A DNA stretch of 64,000 bases from Bugula neritina (taxonomy: Eukaryota > Bryozoa > Gymnolaemata > Cheilostomatida > Bugulidae): the NCBI GenBank assembly GCA_964035545.1, contig OZ037769.1:13849133-13913132 (forward strand). Direction: 5' to 3'. The notes beneath the pieces are model-generated. The model searched no databases, was not told the DNA's origin, and worked only from the letters and a program-made list of their open reading frames with translations. The number at the start of each line of letters is the position of its first letter. Position 1 is the first letter of the stretch. The position numbers and the translations under genes are program-made. Shown here in pieces: positions 12,366-21,813 of the stretch.

Positions 12366-15300
12366 ATGGCGTTGTTGGAGAGAGTGACACAAATGGGTAA
12401 AGATCTTGGATTGGTGGAGGACAAGCTCATAGCTTTTGTTGAAAAGAACCTACCCATTGTTGCTGCACAAGAAGAAAAAGAAAAGGACCGAGAGGAAAAA
12501 GAAAAGGACCGAGAGGAGCGTAGATTAGAGCGTGAGGCAGAAAAGATGAGGCAAGAAAATGAGAAAGCCCTAATGGAGATGAAGATAAAAGCTGATCAGG
12601 AGGCAACGGCATTCAAGGTTAAAGCTGATCAGGAGGCAATGGCACTCAAGGTTAAAGCTGACCAGGAGGCAGAAGAGAGAAAACAACAACATGAATTAGA
12701 TATGGAAAAGCTGAAAGCTGACACAAGTTTGGAGCACTCAAGACATGAGAGCACCAGGTTAGAAATAACTAACAAACCAAAACCAAAAATACCATTCTTT
12801 GATGAGAAGGTGGATGAAATGGATAGCTATTTAGAGCGGTTCGAGTGGGTTGCCGAAGGATGTAACTGGGACAAGGGAGATTGGCCCTACCATCTCAGTC
12901 AGTACCTAAGGGGTACAGCAACAGAAGCTTACATCCGGTTGTCACCTACCGATCGTAGAGATTATAAAAAAGTCAAAGAAGCCTTATTGGAGCGCTTTAA
13001 CTTGACTCAAGCGGGCTACAGAAAAAAGCTCAGAGAAGCAGAAGCTTACGAGGATGAAACTCCTGCCCAACTGTTCACTAGGATAGAAACTTATGTGCAC
13101 AAGTGGGTGGAGCTTTCAGGGGGCATGGACATAGCCAAACTAGTGGCGACTGAACAATTTATATCATCATGCCCAGACGACCTAGCTGTGCATTTAAAGC
13201 AAAGTTCCTACAACAGCAGTGAGGATATGTGTGATGCAGCGTCACTGTTTTTGCACGCCCGTGGAAGGAAACTAGCAAAGACAAAGAAAACTAATACAAA
13301 AAGGATGGAAAACACACCTGCTGATAGCATGCATGCTGAACAAGGAAGTAAAAGCGATGGTGCATGCTTCATCTGCAAAGATAAGTCACACATTGCTCGT
13401 AACTGCCCACGGCAAGGGAAGAAGTACTGTTCACATTGCAAGATGAACAACCACAATACTTCAGACTGCAGAAAGTATGGTGGGAGGTCAGTGCATGCTG
13501 CTGCTGCAATAGCGACTACTCAGAATAAGACTGTGGTCACAGATCCAGGAATTTCATCTAAAGTGGAAGGACCTACGGAAATCACAGTTAATGGTAAAAA
13601 GTTTGTCAACGCTGCTGTCTGCAAGAATGGACCTAAATTCAAAGATGGGGGCACAGCGATATTTGATGCGGAAGTTAATGGCCAACGAGCTACTGTAATG
13701 CGCGACACCGGCTGCGGTTGCATTGTAGTCAATGCAAAGTATGTGCAACCTCAACACTTAACTGGAGAATCAGTTTATCTGAAAATGGCTGATGCAAGTG
13801 TTAGGGAGGCTCAGTGGGCACTTATTTCAGTGCGCTCACCATTTTACAATGGTGTCGTCAAAGCTGCAGTAATGGACAAGACGATTTGTGACCTGCTTAT
13901 TGGGAATGTGGATGGAGCGAGATCAGCTGACCAACCGCTGGAAAACTGGAAGGACTGCGCCGTAACCACAAGAGCTCAAGCTGTCAAGGAGAAGTCAGGA
14001 GACAAACCACTGATGATTGATTCAAATGCTAACCCATTAAGTATAGGGAAAGATGAGATAGCCAGACTGCAGAGGGACGACCCCACATTGGAGCGTTTCT
14101 TCGATGCAAAAGAAGTGAAGGAGAAAAAGGGATGCACCACTAGGTTTGTGGTGAGGAATAAGATTCTGTACCGTGAGTACACCGACTCGAAGTCTGCCAG
14201 TGTAAAACCTGTTAAACAACTCATGGTACCCAGTTCACTGAGGAACGAAGTTTTACAGAAAGCTCATGACTGCATAATGAGCGGACACCTAGGAGTAAAG
14301 AAAACCACTGATAGAGTGCTTTCCAACTTCTTCTGGCCAGGACTAAACGGAGATGTCGTACGTTTCTGTCGGTCATGTGACATTTGCCAGAAGACGGTGA
14401 AAAAAGGCTCAGTCATGAAAGTTCCAGTACAGGAAACTCCGCTAATTGACACCCCATTCAAGAGATGTGCAGTAGACCTAATCGGACCAATTAACCCTCC
14501 AAGTGAGAAAGGACACCGCTACATCCTAACTTTAGTTGACTATGCTACAAGATATCCTGAAGCTACACCATTGAAGAACATTGACTCAGCTACTGTAGCT
14601 GAAGCGCTGCTTGACATATACAGTCGTGTTGGGATACCAGAGGAGGTGATAAGCGATCAAGGAACTCAATTCATCTCGGACTACATGAAAGAGTTTACCA
14701 GATTACTTGACATGCGGCAACTTTCTACCTCACCATACCATGCAATGGCCAATGGACTTGTGGAAAAGTTCAACGGAACCCTCAAGAGTATATTAAAAAA
14801 GTTGTGTGCTAAAGAGCCAAGACAGTGGCATCGGTTCATCAATGCGGCTCTATTTGCATATAGAGAAGTCCCACAGGAATCAACAGGCTTCGCCCCATTC
14901 GAGTTACTCTATGGAAGAACTGTGCGTGGACCAATGTACATCCTGCGACAACTTTGGACAAAAGAAGACACTGCCGATGAAGTCAAGACCTGCTATCAAC
15001 ATGTTTTTGAATTGAGAGAGCGTTTAGATGACATGATGGAAATGGCACTAGCTTCGTTAAAAGACAGTCAAAAAAGATACAAACACTATTTTGACAAGAA
15101 AGCTAAGCAGAGAGACTTCAAATCTGGTGACAAAGTGCTCATTCTTCTACCTACGGATGGAAATAAATTGCTGATGCATTGGCAAGGACCATTCAATATT
15201 GAGGAGAAAGTCAGACTGAATGACTACATTATCAACATTAGAAGCAAGAGGAGAACATACCATGCCAACATGCTGAAGAAATATTTTGAGCGGGAGACAC

Positions 15301-15527
15301 CTACCGACCCTATGACTGTTGGAGCTGTGATGACTCTAGATGCTGCTGGTGATAGAATTATTGATCACGATAAGGAAAGAGAAGAATGCCAAGATGATGT
15401 GTTGGACCTGTACAGTAAGAAACAGCAGAGTGATGAGATGGGCTATGTATTTACAGAACTTCAGAATCAAGGTGGAGTCAATCAAAGGAAAGGACAATGT
15501 TGGAGCCGATTATCTAAGCCGAATTGA
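12366..15527 (+). CDS. Gag-protease-integrase polyprotein of element C, lacking RT
   Basis: 1053 residues. Residues 1-130 are charged coiled coil with repeated KADQEA units. A retrotransposon Gag domain follows (near 140-310), then two zinc knuckles (CFICKDKSHIARNC and CSHCKMNNHNTSDC). A protease-like domain has the active-site triplet in MRDTGCG. Instead of RT, the next domain is integrase: H2C2 (HLGV...CRSCDICQ), then AVDLIGP, SDQGTQF and VEKFNG with the D35E spacing. The usual Ty3/gypsy order puts RT and RNase H before integrase. Here an RNase H end follows integrase in another frame (15424-15540), so the order was probably Gag-PR-INT-RT-RH and RT was deleted. The element needs RT from elsewhere. 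The last ~30 residues are read out of frame across the deletion. Confidence 0.9.
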   Translation: MALLERVTQMGKDLGLVEDKLIAFVEKNLPIVAAQEEKEKDREEKEKDREERRLEREAEKMRQENEKALMEMKIKADQEATAFKVKADQEAMALKVKADQEAEERKQQHELDMEKLKADTSLEHSRHESTRLEITNKPKPKIPFFDEKVDEMDSYLERFEWVAEGCNWDKGDWPYHLSQYLRGTATEAYIRLSPTDRRDYKKVKEALLERFNLTQAGYRKKLREAEAYEDETPAQLFTRIETYVHKWVELSGGMDIAKLVATEQFISSCPDDLAVHLKQSSYNSSEDMCDAASLFLHARGRKLAKTKKTNTKRMENTPADSMHAEQGSKSDGACFICKDKSHIARNCPRQGKKYCSHCKMNNHNTSDCRKYGGRSVHAAAAIATTQNKTVVTDPGISSKVEGPTEITVNGKKFVNAAVCKNGPKFKDGGTAIFDAEVNGQRATVMRDTGCGCIVVNAKYVQPQHLTGESVYLKMADASVREAQWALISVRSPFYNGVVKAAVMDKTICDLLIGNVDGARSADQPLENWKDCAVTTRAQAVKEKSGDKPLMIDSNANPLSIGKDEIARLQRDDPTLERFFDAKEVKEKKGCTTRFVVRNKILYREYTDSKSASVKPVKQLMVPSSLRNEVLQKAHDCIMSGHLGVKKTTDRVLSNFFWPGLNGDVVRFCRSCDICQKTVKKGSVMKVPVQETPLIDTPFKRCAVDLIGPINPPSEKGHRYILTLVDYATRYPEATPLKNIDSATVAEALLDIYSRVGIPEEVISDQGTQFISDYMKEFTRLLDMRQLSTSPYHAMANGLVEKFNGTLKSILKKLCAKEPRQWHRFINAALFAYREVPQESTGFAPFELLYGRTVRGPMYILRQLWTKEDTADEVKTCYQHVFELRERLDDMMEMALASLKDSQKRYKHYFDKKAKQRDFKSGDKVLILLPTDGNKLLMHWQGPFNIEEKVRLNDYIINIRSKRRTYHANMLKKYFERETPTDPMTVGAVMTLDAAGDRIIDHDKEREECQDDVLDLYSKKQQSDEMGYVFTELQNQGGVNQRKGQCWSRLSKPN

Positions 15528-15540
15528 CTCAGAATTTTAA
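15424..15540 (+). pseudogene. C-terminal remnant of RNase H (element C)
   Basis: In the frame one base ahead of the long ORF, codons from 15424 read NSRVMRWAMYLQNFRIKV and continue to GADYLSRI before TAA at 15538. This is the usual end of a Ty3/gypsy RNase H domain (RW..LQ.....I....G..N..AD.LSR). It lies after integrase, right before the polypurine tract, and marks a deletion near 15410-15424. Confidence 0.75.
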
Positions 15541-15586
15541 GTAGTAAGGAGAAATTATCAAAATAATTTCTCTTAGAATGGGGGGT

Positions 15587-16865
15587 TGTCACAAATTCTG
15601 AGTGGACATATACCTATAGACTTACCGGGTTTTTCCTAATGATTATACACGAATGTTCATAAATATTCTAGACTGATCAAAGAGATGGGTCATTGTTCAT
15701 TGTTATTGTTTTCATTAGTCATGTTAACTACTGCCCAGCAATGTTAACAAGGTGTTGCGCAATAATTGCGAAATAACCATGGAAATTCCAATGTTTTGTT
15801 TTGTTTTGATTTTCTATAAATAGTATTGGCATGTGGGGAATGTTTTCTACTAGAATCTTCTATACTGGAATGCTTGAGAATGTTCTAGAGTGTTTTGTTT
15901 ACTATAAATACTGAGGCAGTTGCGTTTACAAATCAGTTCATTTTTATAAATTCATCTGTGCATATCTTACTAGAGAAATAAAGTCTACTCATATTCACAA
16001 CTCTATATACTCTCAACTGGATTACACAGGATAGTTAAGGGCATCCTCAGCAAGAATATCATAAATTTCTCTCAAAATGTAGTTCAGGTTCTTGAATAAC
16101 ATTGCTCTGCGGGTGGCATGCGTGTTGCCTACTTGCAATTGTTTAGCCTAAGATTAAACTACAACCAATAAGCAGCAACCTTCATTAGGGCTGCGTCATC
16201 TATCAACATTCCATTATTGGTGCTACATAAACACAGCACCAAGCAAGCTATTCATTATAGCCTGCCAGCTAGCAAGCCTGTAATTATTATGTACGCGCCA
16301 ATATCTTCTCATCCCTACGTGCTCATTGAAGCGTGAAGCACTGCGCGCTGCTAGTTTCTTATGAAAAAATATGACATTTTCAGTGTATAAATCACCAATT
16401 TGTGAGCAATCTAGCAGAGTTATTGGAAAAAGAAAAAAAGTTGCACTGGAGAAATATCTTAGGATTCCAGCAATGCAATTTTTATTCAGATATTATGTTT
16501 TGCTGCTGAGATATTTTACTGGTACTGAATAGTCAGCTTTTCTGGCAAAATTGGCCAAAATTGGGCAGTTTTTTGTCTATAACTTTGCAAAAAAAATGAA
16601 AATTGAAATTTCCAAAAAACTTACACTGGGGAAAAAGAAGATCTACAACATAGTTTTTGAATTTTGACTCTAGCACAATTAGGTGAGATTTTATTTTACT
16701 GGTACTGAATTCTTATATGATTACAATGCAAACCTCAGCAAGGCAGTTGCAGCTAAAAGGTTGCCCTTAACTATCCTGTGTAGCAAGCTGTATGCTACTT
16801 GTCTATACACTTCTGACTACCAGACTTTTCGAACTCGTCACACTGCTACCAACAGTTTTGTGACA
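15587..16865 (+). repeat. 3' LTR of element C, with insertion
   Basis: 15587-16024 and 16783-16865 together reproduce the 521-bp 5' LTR; the extra sequence is the inverted-repeat element at 16025-16780 plus a duplicated TA. Confidence 0.9.
16025..16780. mobile_element. Non-autonomous DNA transposon (MITE-like, 756 bp)
   Basis: Ends are perfect inverted copies of CACAGGATAGTTAAGGGCA. The empty site in the 5' LTR has a single TA where this copy has TA on both sides, so the target duplication is TA, as in the Tc1/mariner superfamily. No ORF is present. TTTTACTGGTACTGAAT occurs twice inside (near 16511 and 16692). Confidence 0.85.
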
Positions 16866-16870
16866 CTTGG

Positions 16871-18052
16871 GATGGTGGTAAGTGGGCCTCGGAGGTGCCG
16901 AGGCTAGATTTCCGGCTACCTTTGCTGGCTCCCATCCAGATTCTTGGGCTGGTAGCCCGTCGAATCGATTGTGGAGGGGCATGGAGAAGGTAGCGGCGGG
17001 GCGGAGCCCCTTGCTGGTCCGTCGCGGCTGTTGCCACTTTTGGTTACCAGCACGCGGCACCCGTCTGGGTGACCTGCGTTTCTTCTTCCCTGGAGGTTTC
17101 ATCGTCGGCTCGCAAGAGGTGGGAACATCTGCGGGTCGCGGTAGTTTAACCCCGGAGTTAGGAAGGGACAGTACCTGCGGAAATGTCCTTGATTTCCGCA
17201 TTCCCAGCAAAAACTGACCGTTTCCCCCCGTGGCGGCGCCGGTGGCCGTACGGGCTCAGCGGCGGTACCTACTGGGATTTGGGGTGTCAGTGTTGCTATC
17301 AGTTTGGCCAGCATGTCAGTCAGTTGAGTGACTTTCCATGCTGTCGCTAACTGAGCCACGGCAGCCGTCGCGGAGGTTTCCTCCTCTCGTCCCGCTGCCG
17401 TGTCCGGGCGGTCTACCTCCACTTGACGGGAGTTCCCGCGACTTTTATGCATCTGATTGGCTAAGAGGTAAGCTTCCCCCTCTGTCAGAGCATCTTCAAC
17501 GGTGGTGACTCCCCTAGCTAGAAACTGGTGGTGGAGACCCAGATCGTCGACAGATGCTATGAAGGCGTCCAGGGTATACCTCTCGCGGTTGGCTGGGGGC
17601 ACGTCGCTGTACGCGATCTGTGCCAGCTTCATGACCGCGGCGGCATGTTCCCGTAGCGGGGTGCGGAGATCACGCCGCAACCTTTGTAGTCGGGCCCGGG
17701 CATCTGTAGCAGAGCGGCTGAAGCGGGCCCGCAGAGAAGCAAAGATTTTATCGATGTCTACGCCCAGCCCATAAGGCTTGGCTTTGTCCATCAATGCCAT
17801 TCTAAGCTTCAGCAGGGCCACCCTAGGGGGCCACTGGGCGACGTCCATTACGTCGCTAAACTCTTGGATGAATTGCTCCACCTCTTCTTCACCCGTGAAG
17901 GTGGGCGCCTTTAACCGGTAGCGGTCTTCAGTTAGTTCCCGCAGAACCCTTCGCTCTTCTACTACATGGTTGACAGGCATTGTCTCTACAGCATTGTCTC
18001 TGCGCTCACCTTCTACTGCCGGTGGTTGCATTCCAGCATTTTCAGTCTCCAT
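16871..18052 (-). CDS. Gag of element B, with start of the protease frame
   Basis: The Gag frame runs 18052 to 17099, starting METENAGM. It has a retrotransposon Gag domain (VEQFIQEFSDVMDVAQWPP...) and one CCHC knuckle (CWECGNQGHFRRYC) near the end. The next frame, from about 17210, continues into the protease-proximal linker and is cut at 16870 by element C, resuming at 11748. The step between frames is -1, and a GTTAAAC heptamer lies in the overlap (17144-17150), so this may be genuine frameshifting. Gag would package element RNA. The D2 copy has gag and protease in a single frame and lacks the knuckle. Confidence 0.8.
17144..17150 (-). promoter_or_regulatory. Candidate -1 frameshift heptamer
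   Basis: In Gag sense the codons read G TTA AAC, just after the CCHC knuckle. A -1 slip here leads exactly into the frame that continues towards protease (next codon CTA). GTTAAAC is a known slippery heptamer in some RNA viruses. No strong downstream structure was established. Confidence 0.45.
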
Positions 18053-18085
18053 CTTGGATGTGCACTATCCCACTGCTGCCACCAC

Positions 18086-18391
18086 TGTTATGATTTTCAG
18101 AATTAGGGTCGATATGTAATCCAGAGAGTCTAATTACTTGCTAGAGAACTCCACCAGGATAAGTCGAGTGAACGAGTATATATTTTAAACACAAGAACAC
18201 ATTACAAAAACGATACAAATACATTTAATAATTCACACATCTAGACTATTCAACACTCTAACTTCGACTAACTAACAGCGGGAAAACTACTACTGCTAAT
18301 AACTATCAAAGCCGCTAATTGGCTGTCATTGTTCCGGGTTAATTACGCGACTCTGCGTATCGTGCTGCTGGTAGCTCCACGAGCCACCACA
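18086..18391 (-). repeat. 5' LTR of element B
   Basis: 306 bp, same ends as 5766-6071. Followed outside by the CTAG target duplication. Confidence 0.9.
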
Positions 18392-18395
18392 CTAG

Positions 18396-19656
18396 CACTG
18401 TCCGAGATTAGCTGTGCGCGCCGGAAGGCGTTACCTATATACATGGAGTGGATCCTGATTGGACGACACAAGATTCTGGCAGTGTCGCCCGTGGTCACTG
18501 GCATGGCACCGCATGGAGATGCGGCATGACTCGGATTTGCCGTTCCTGACCATAATCTATTGAGTCAAGTTTAGCAGGGGGTACTGGGGGGGGGGGGGGG
18601 TGTACTTCTACTAGCCATTGCATTAACTAGAATAAAAACAATGTTGAAATAAGTATCAATTATATATAAGAAAACTTTCTGTCAAATGTCATTGCTTATA
18701 TATTTTGTATCAATTATAGCCAATATTTCTAACAATATTATAGTTATTCAGAGGATTTCTTTTAAACCTTTTGATATTTTTTTAATCTTCAGTACTATAT
18801 TAAATGTGCAATGCGTGCAATATCTTTGTTATCATACTTTAATGATTTATACTTAATAAACTAATTATCAAAATAATTAAACAACGGTTGATGGTTTTAG
18901 TGTTTCATTGGCACATTTATAAATTAAAATTTAAGGTATTGAAAATGCGTTCATTGAATTTACAGTGCATGAAAATTGAGCTGCTAACTATAAAATTATT
19001 GACTATGTATATGTACAGGTATATTATAGCCTCAATGTTGATAGATAATAAAAATAAATACTTTTTATTAATTCCAAAGCTAGCTTAATTCTGCATCTTT
19101 TGGTTTGCTAGCTATAAAGTATCAAATTCTAGCTGTTATAATGTGAGTTTAGTGTATAATCAGTGTATATACTTCAAAGCATGCTGTAGTCTGATCTGCT
19201 AATGTCATTACAATGTAATATGTTATTGCCTAAATTTATATAGGTTTCAGAATATTTACCTATATAATTTGTATAGAGAACAAAATTGTATATTTAAAAG
19301 AAAAATTAAATTCGATTTATTGTAATTTATTGATAGCTTTATGGTTCTAATTACAGTTGTACTTATCTACTAACCATGCATAATGTTTCCTAAATGTTTC
19401 CTTAAATGTCATAATCATTTTGTTCACTCTGGCAAATTTAAAAAATATTTTGTTAAGTTATCAACATTATCTTAACTGTGTAGCCTATATAAAATTAAAG
19501 CTTTACTATTGTTGTGAGTTTTAGCACAATTATCAAGCGTGGATTGCCTGCGTATTTAATGTCAATTTAACTAGCAATTACTAGTCTGGCTTGCGTACGA
19601 TAACCTTTATTTAACTCGATAAACATGATTATAACAACGCATCAAATTACTATATA
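18396..19656. other. Gene-free AT-rich stretch
   Basis: No supported gene. It contains a run of 13 or more G near 18587-18601 and otherwise AT-rich unique-looking sequence. Short ORFs are low-complexity and unconvincing. Confidence 0.6.
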
Positions 19657-21374
19657 CCGTAAAATGGGGTAACTTTAGCCACTTGGGGTAACTTTGGCCA
19701 CTTTGGGAAAAATGTTTAAAATGTAGCTGGTGCTAAATCTATGGAGTCTAAAGATATTTTAATTGTATATATGCACTGACTGTAGATTGGTGCATCCTAT
19801 TCCTGAAAAATAATTGATATACTTATTTGCTGCTTCTTGCTGTCAGCCATTTTCAATTTCCTGTTTGACAACAAGATTTTCAGCGCTGTCCAACTTTAAT
19901 CTATTTGAAGGCATTAGAAAAGCTGGACTCATTTTCTTTTTTGTATTAAAGAACTTTGGTAAGTATTTAACCAGGATATTTGTAATTTAGGTAAATAAAT
20001 TGAAATCCAAAATTAAAATATGTGTCTTGAATTCACTGTGTACAATTTTTGACGAATTTGGGGTAACTTTGGCCATGACTAAATGGTACTCCAAAGTAGG
20101 TTTCTGGCAGCGCTGCGAATTTTCTGTTACTTCAGACACATAGTACATTACTCTCTAAAGGCACAATCATTTGATTTACCTATACCCAATGCTTTAGTTA
20201 TATATTTGAAACAACTTAGAGTTCGAAATATGAAATAATTACATGGGGAATTATGCATTTTTGTTCCCAGACAGCAATTTTGTGTTTAATGTTTTTTTTT
20301 ATATAAGAATTTGACCATGCATTGTAAAATGTATTTTTCAAGACAATTATACTCAGAAAATATTAAAGAAAAGTAACATCTCCAAGAAATGGTATATCTG
20401 AGGAGATCATTGGTTTTGCTTTATTCACAAGAATTGGCAGCTGGAAAGTCTTGACAAGAAGTGGCTAGAAATATGATATTACCAAAGGAACACTACAAAA
20501 CAGAGCCGCATGAAGACACAAGCTGAAGCCTGGACACCAAACTGTGTTATCACAAGTAGAGGAGGTAGCCATTGTTGACCATACCTACTACAAAGCTGGC
20601 TCAATGGGGCTTTCCATTAGATAAAACAGACTCTCGAATAATAGTCAAGACCTATTTTGACAAATGTGAGAGAAGAGTGCAACATTTCAAAAGCAACTAC
20701 CCTCAAGATCTCTGGAGTCTCAGTTTTATGTCAAGACATAAAGATAGCTTGTCTCACAGGTTGTGCCAAAACATAGCACCGGAATGGGCAACAGTTAATT
20801 CTGAAGACATTATGCATTATTTAAAAAATCTACAGGCAACTGCCACAGCCTATAGTTTGAAAGGGCATACTTGAATTTAAGATTAAATTCAATGGAATTT
20901 GAAGTTGTACAGTGATTTATTCAATGTTGCCAGCAAAATACATGATTTTTTATACATATACAAAAGTTTTTACACTTATTAACAATGTACCTCGAATAGC
21001 TGTGGTTTCAATGCAATAATTACACTATTATAGCTTACATTTTGTCTAAAATAATTTTTTTTTGTAGTAATGAAGTTGAATAATGTTGTTCTTTAATTTC
21101 TAACTGGCTAAAAAAGCTCCAAGTGCTGCTAACTTTAGCTACATGGAGAATAACGACACCGGCCAAAGTTACCCCGAAAATAGGGTAACTTTGGCCACCT
21201 ACTTTTTTTAATACCACAGGAGATCTAGCAGTCCCAAACTGCAAATGGTTCTTTCATTTAGTGCATATGTTGATAAGCTTCATTTAGCATCCAAAAATTT
21301 TAAAGAATATTGTAATCCTTTCATATGACACCCAAAATAAGTCTCAAAACGGCCAATGTTACCCCATTTTACGG
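19657..21374 (+). mobile_element. pogo-like DNA transposon relic
   Basis: Ends are inverted copies of CCGTAAAATGGGGTAAC, flanked by TA on both sides; length 1718 bp. The motif GGGGTAACTTTGGCCA recurs inside, near both ends and near 20059, in both orientations. The interior encodes only DNA-binding helix-turn-helix pieces; no DDE catalytic domain is visible. Confidence 0.8.
20527..20874 (+). pseudogene. pogo/Tigger transposase DNA-binding domain fragment
   Basis: An upstream frame reads GHQTVLSQVEEVAIVDH, then a shift near 20575 leads into the ORF from 20572 reading KLAQWGFPLDKTD...CQNIAPEWATVN.. and ending LKNLQATATAY. This pattern (G-PL-K...YFDK...DLWS..F..RH...LS.R..QNI) is the CENP-B-type helix-turn-helix of pogo transposases, which binds the element ends. 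The catalytic DDE domain that should follow is absent, so it cannot transpose on its own. Confidence 0.7.
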
Positions 21375-21537
21375 TAACACCAATCAATTATAAACACATG
21401 TTACTACTACGAGTCCCTGCTCTCAACAACACATGGTTTCTGCTGGCTAACCCGCGAACAGTCACTTGACAGGAAGCTTGCCTTCCGGTCCCTCTGGTTG
21501 GCTCGTAGCACATAGCTATAAGTATTCCCATACAGGA

Positions 21538-21769
21538 TGTTCGGTGTTCATGTAAACATTTATTTCTAATTTGTTATTTTATTATTTTACTATTTTTTGT
21601 CATAATCTTAATAATTAATTGTATCACTTATTGTAATAGTTTTAGTATTTTCGTGTATATATATTGTGGTAATAAATCACGGCTTCGGCCTCTTACGTTT
21701 ATCAACTAACTCGAGCACGTTCTGTCTTTTCACGATAGCTGAAATAATATCACAAATCAACATAAAACA
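21538..21769 (+). repeat. 5' LTR of element G
   Basis: 232 bp, TGTTCGGTG...CATAAAACA. AATAAA lies near 21672. It is followed by the primer-binding site. Confidence 0.93.
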
Positions 21770-21813
21770 TGGTGCCCCGAGTCTAATTATTATTAATATT
21801 ACACTGAAATAAC

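Larger units (their letters stand above)
11749..16865 (+). mobile_element. LTR element C, Gmr1-like, nested inside B
   Basis: 5117 bp with a perfect five-base duplication CTTGG at 11744-11748 and 16866-16870. Each LTR is 521 bp once the 756-bp insert in the 3' copy is removed. The LTRs differ at only a few sites, so insertion is fairly recent. It splits B between gag and protease. TGGGGGCTGCTCCGGGA two bases after the 5' LTR is a likely primer-binding site, and GAATGGGGGGT before the 3' LTR is the polypurine tract. Confidence 0.92.
5766..18391 (-). mobile_element. Ty3/gypsy element B, full-length but decayed, interrupted by element C
   Basis: Two 306-bp LTRs (5766-6071 and 18086-18391) flank gag, pol and a third zinc-finger ORF, all on the minus strand. 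Four-base target duplication CTAG sits at 5762-5765 and 18392-18395. Removing C and its duplication leaves about 7.5 kb, matching D2 (7502 bp). The LTRs differ at roughly eight positions. After the 5' LTR, one base then TGGTGGCAGCAGTGGGA is the likely primer-binding site. Frameshifts in pol and ORF3 show it is not autonomous. Confidence 0.9.
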
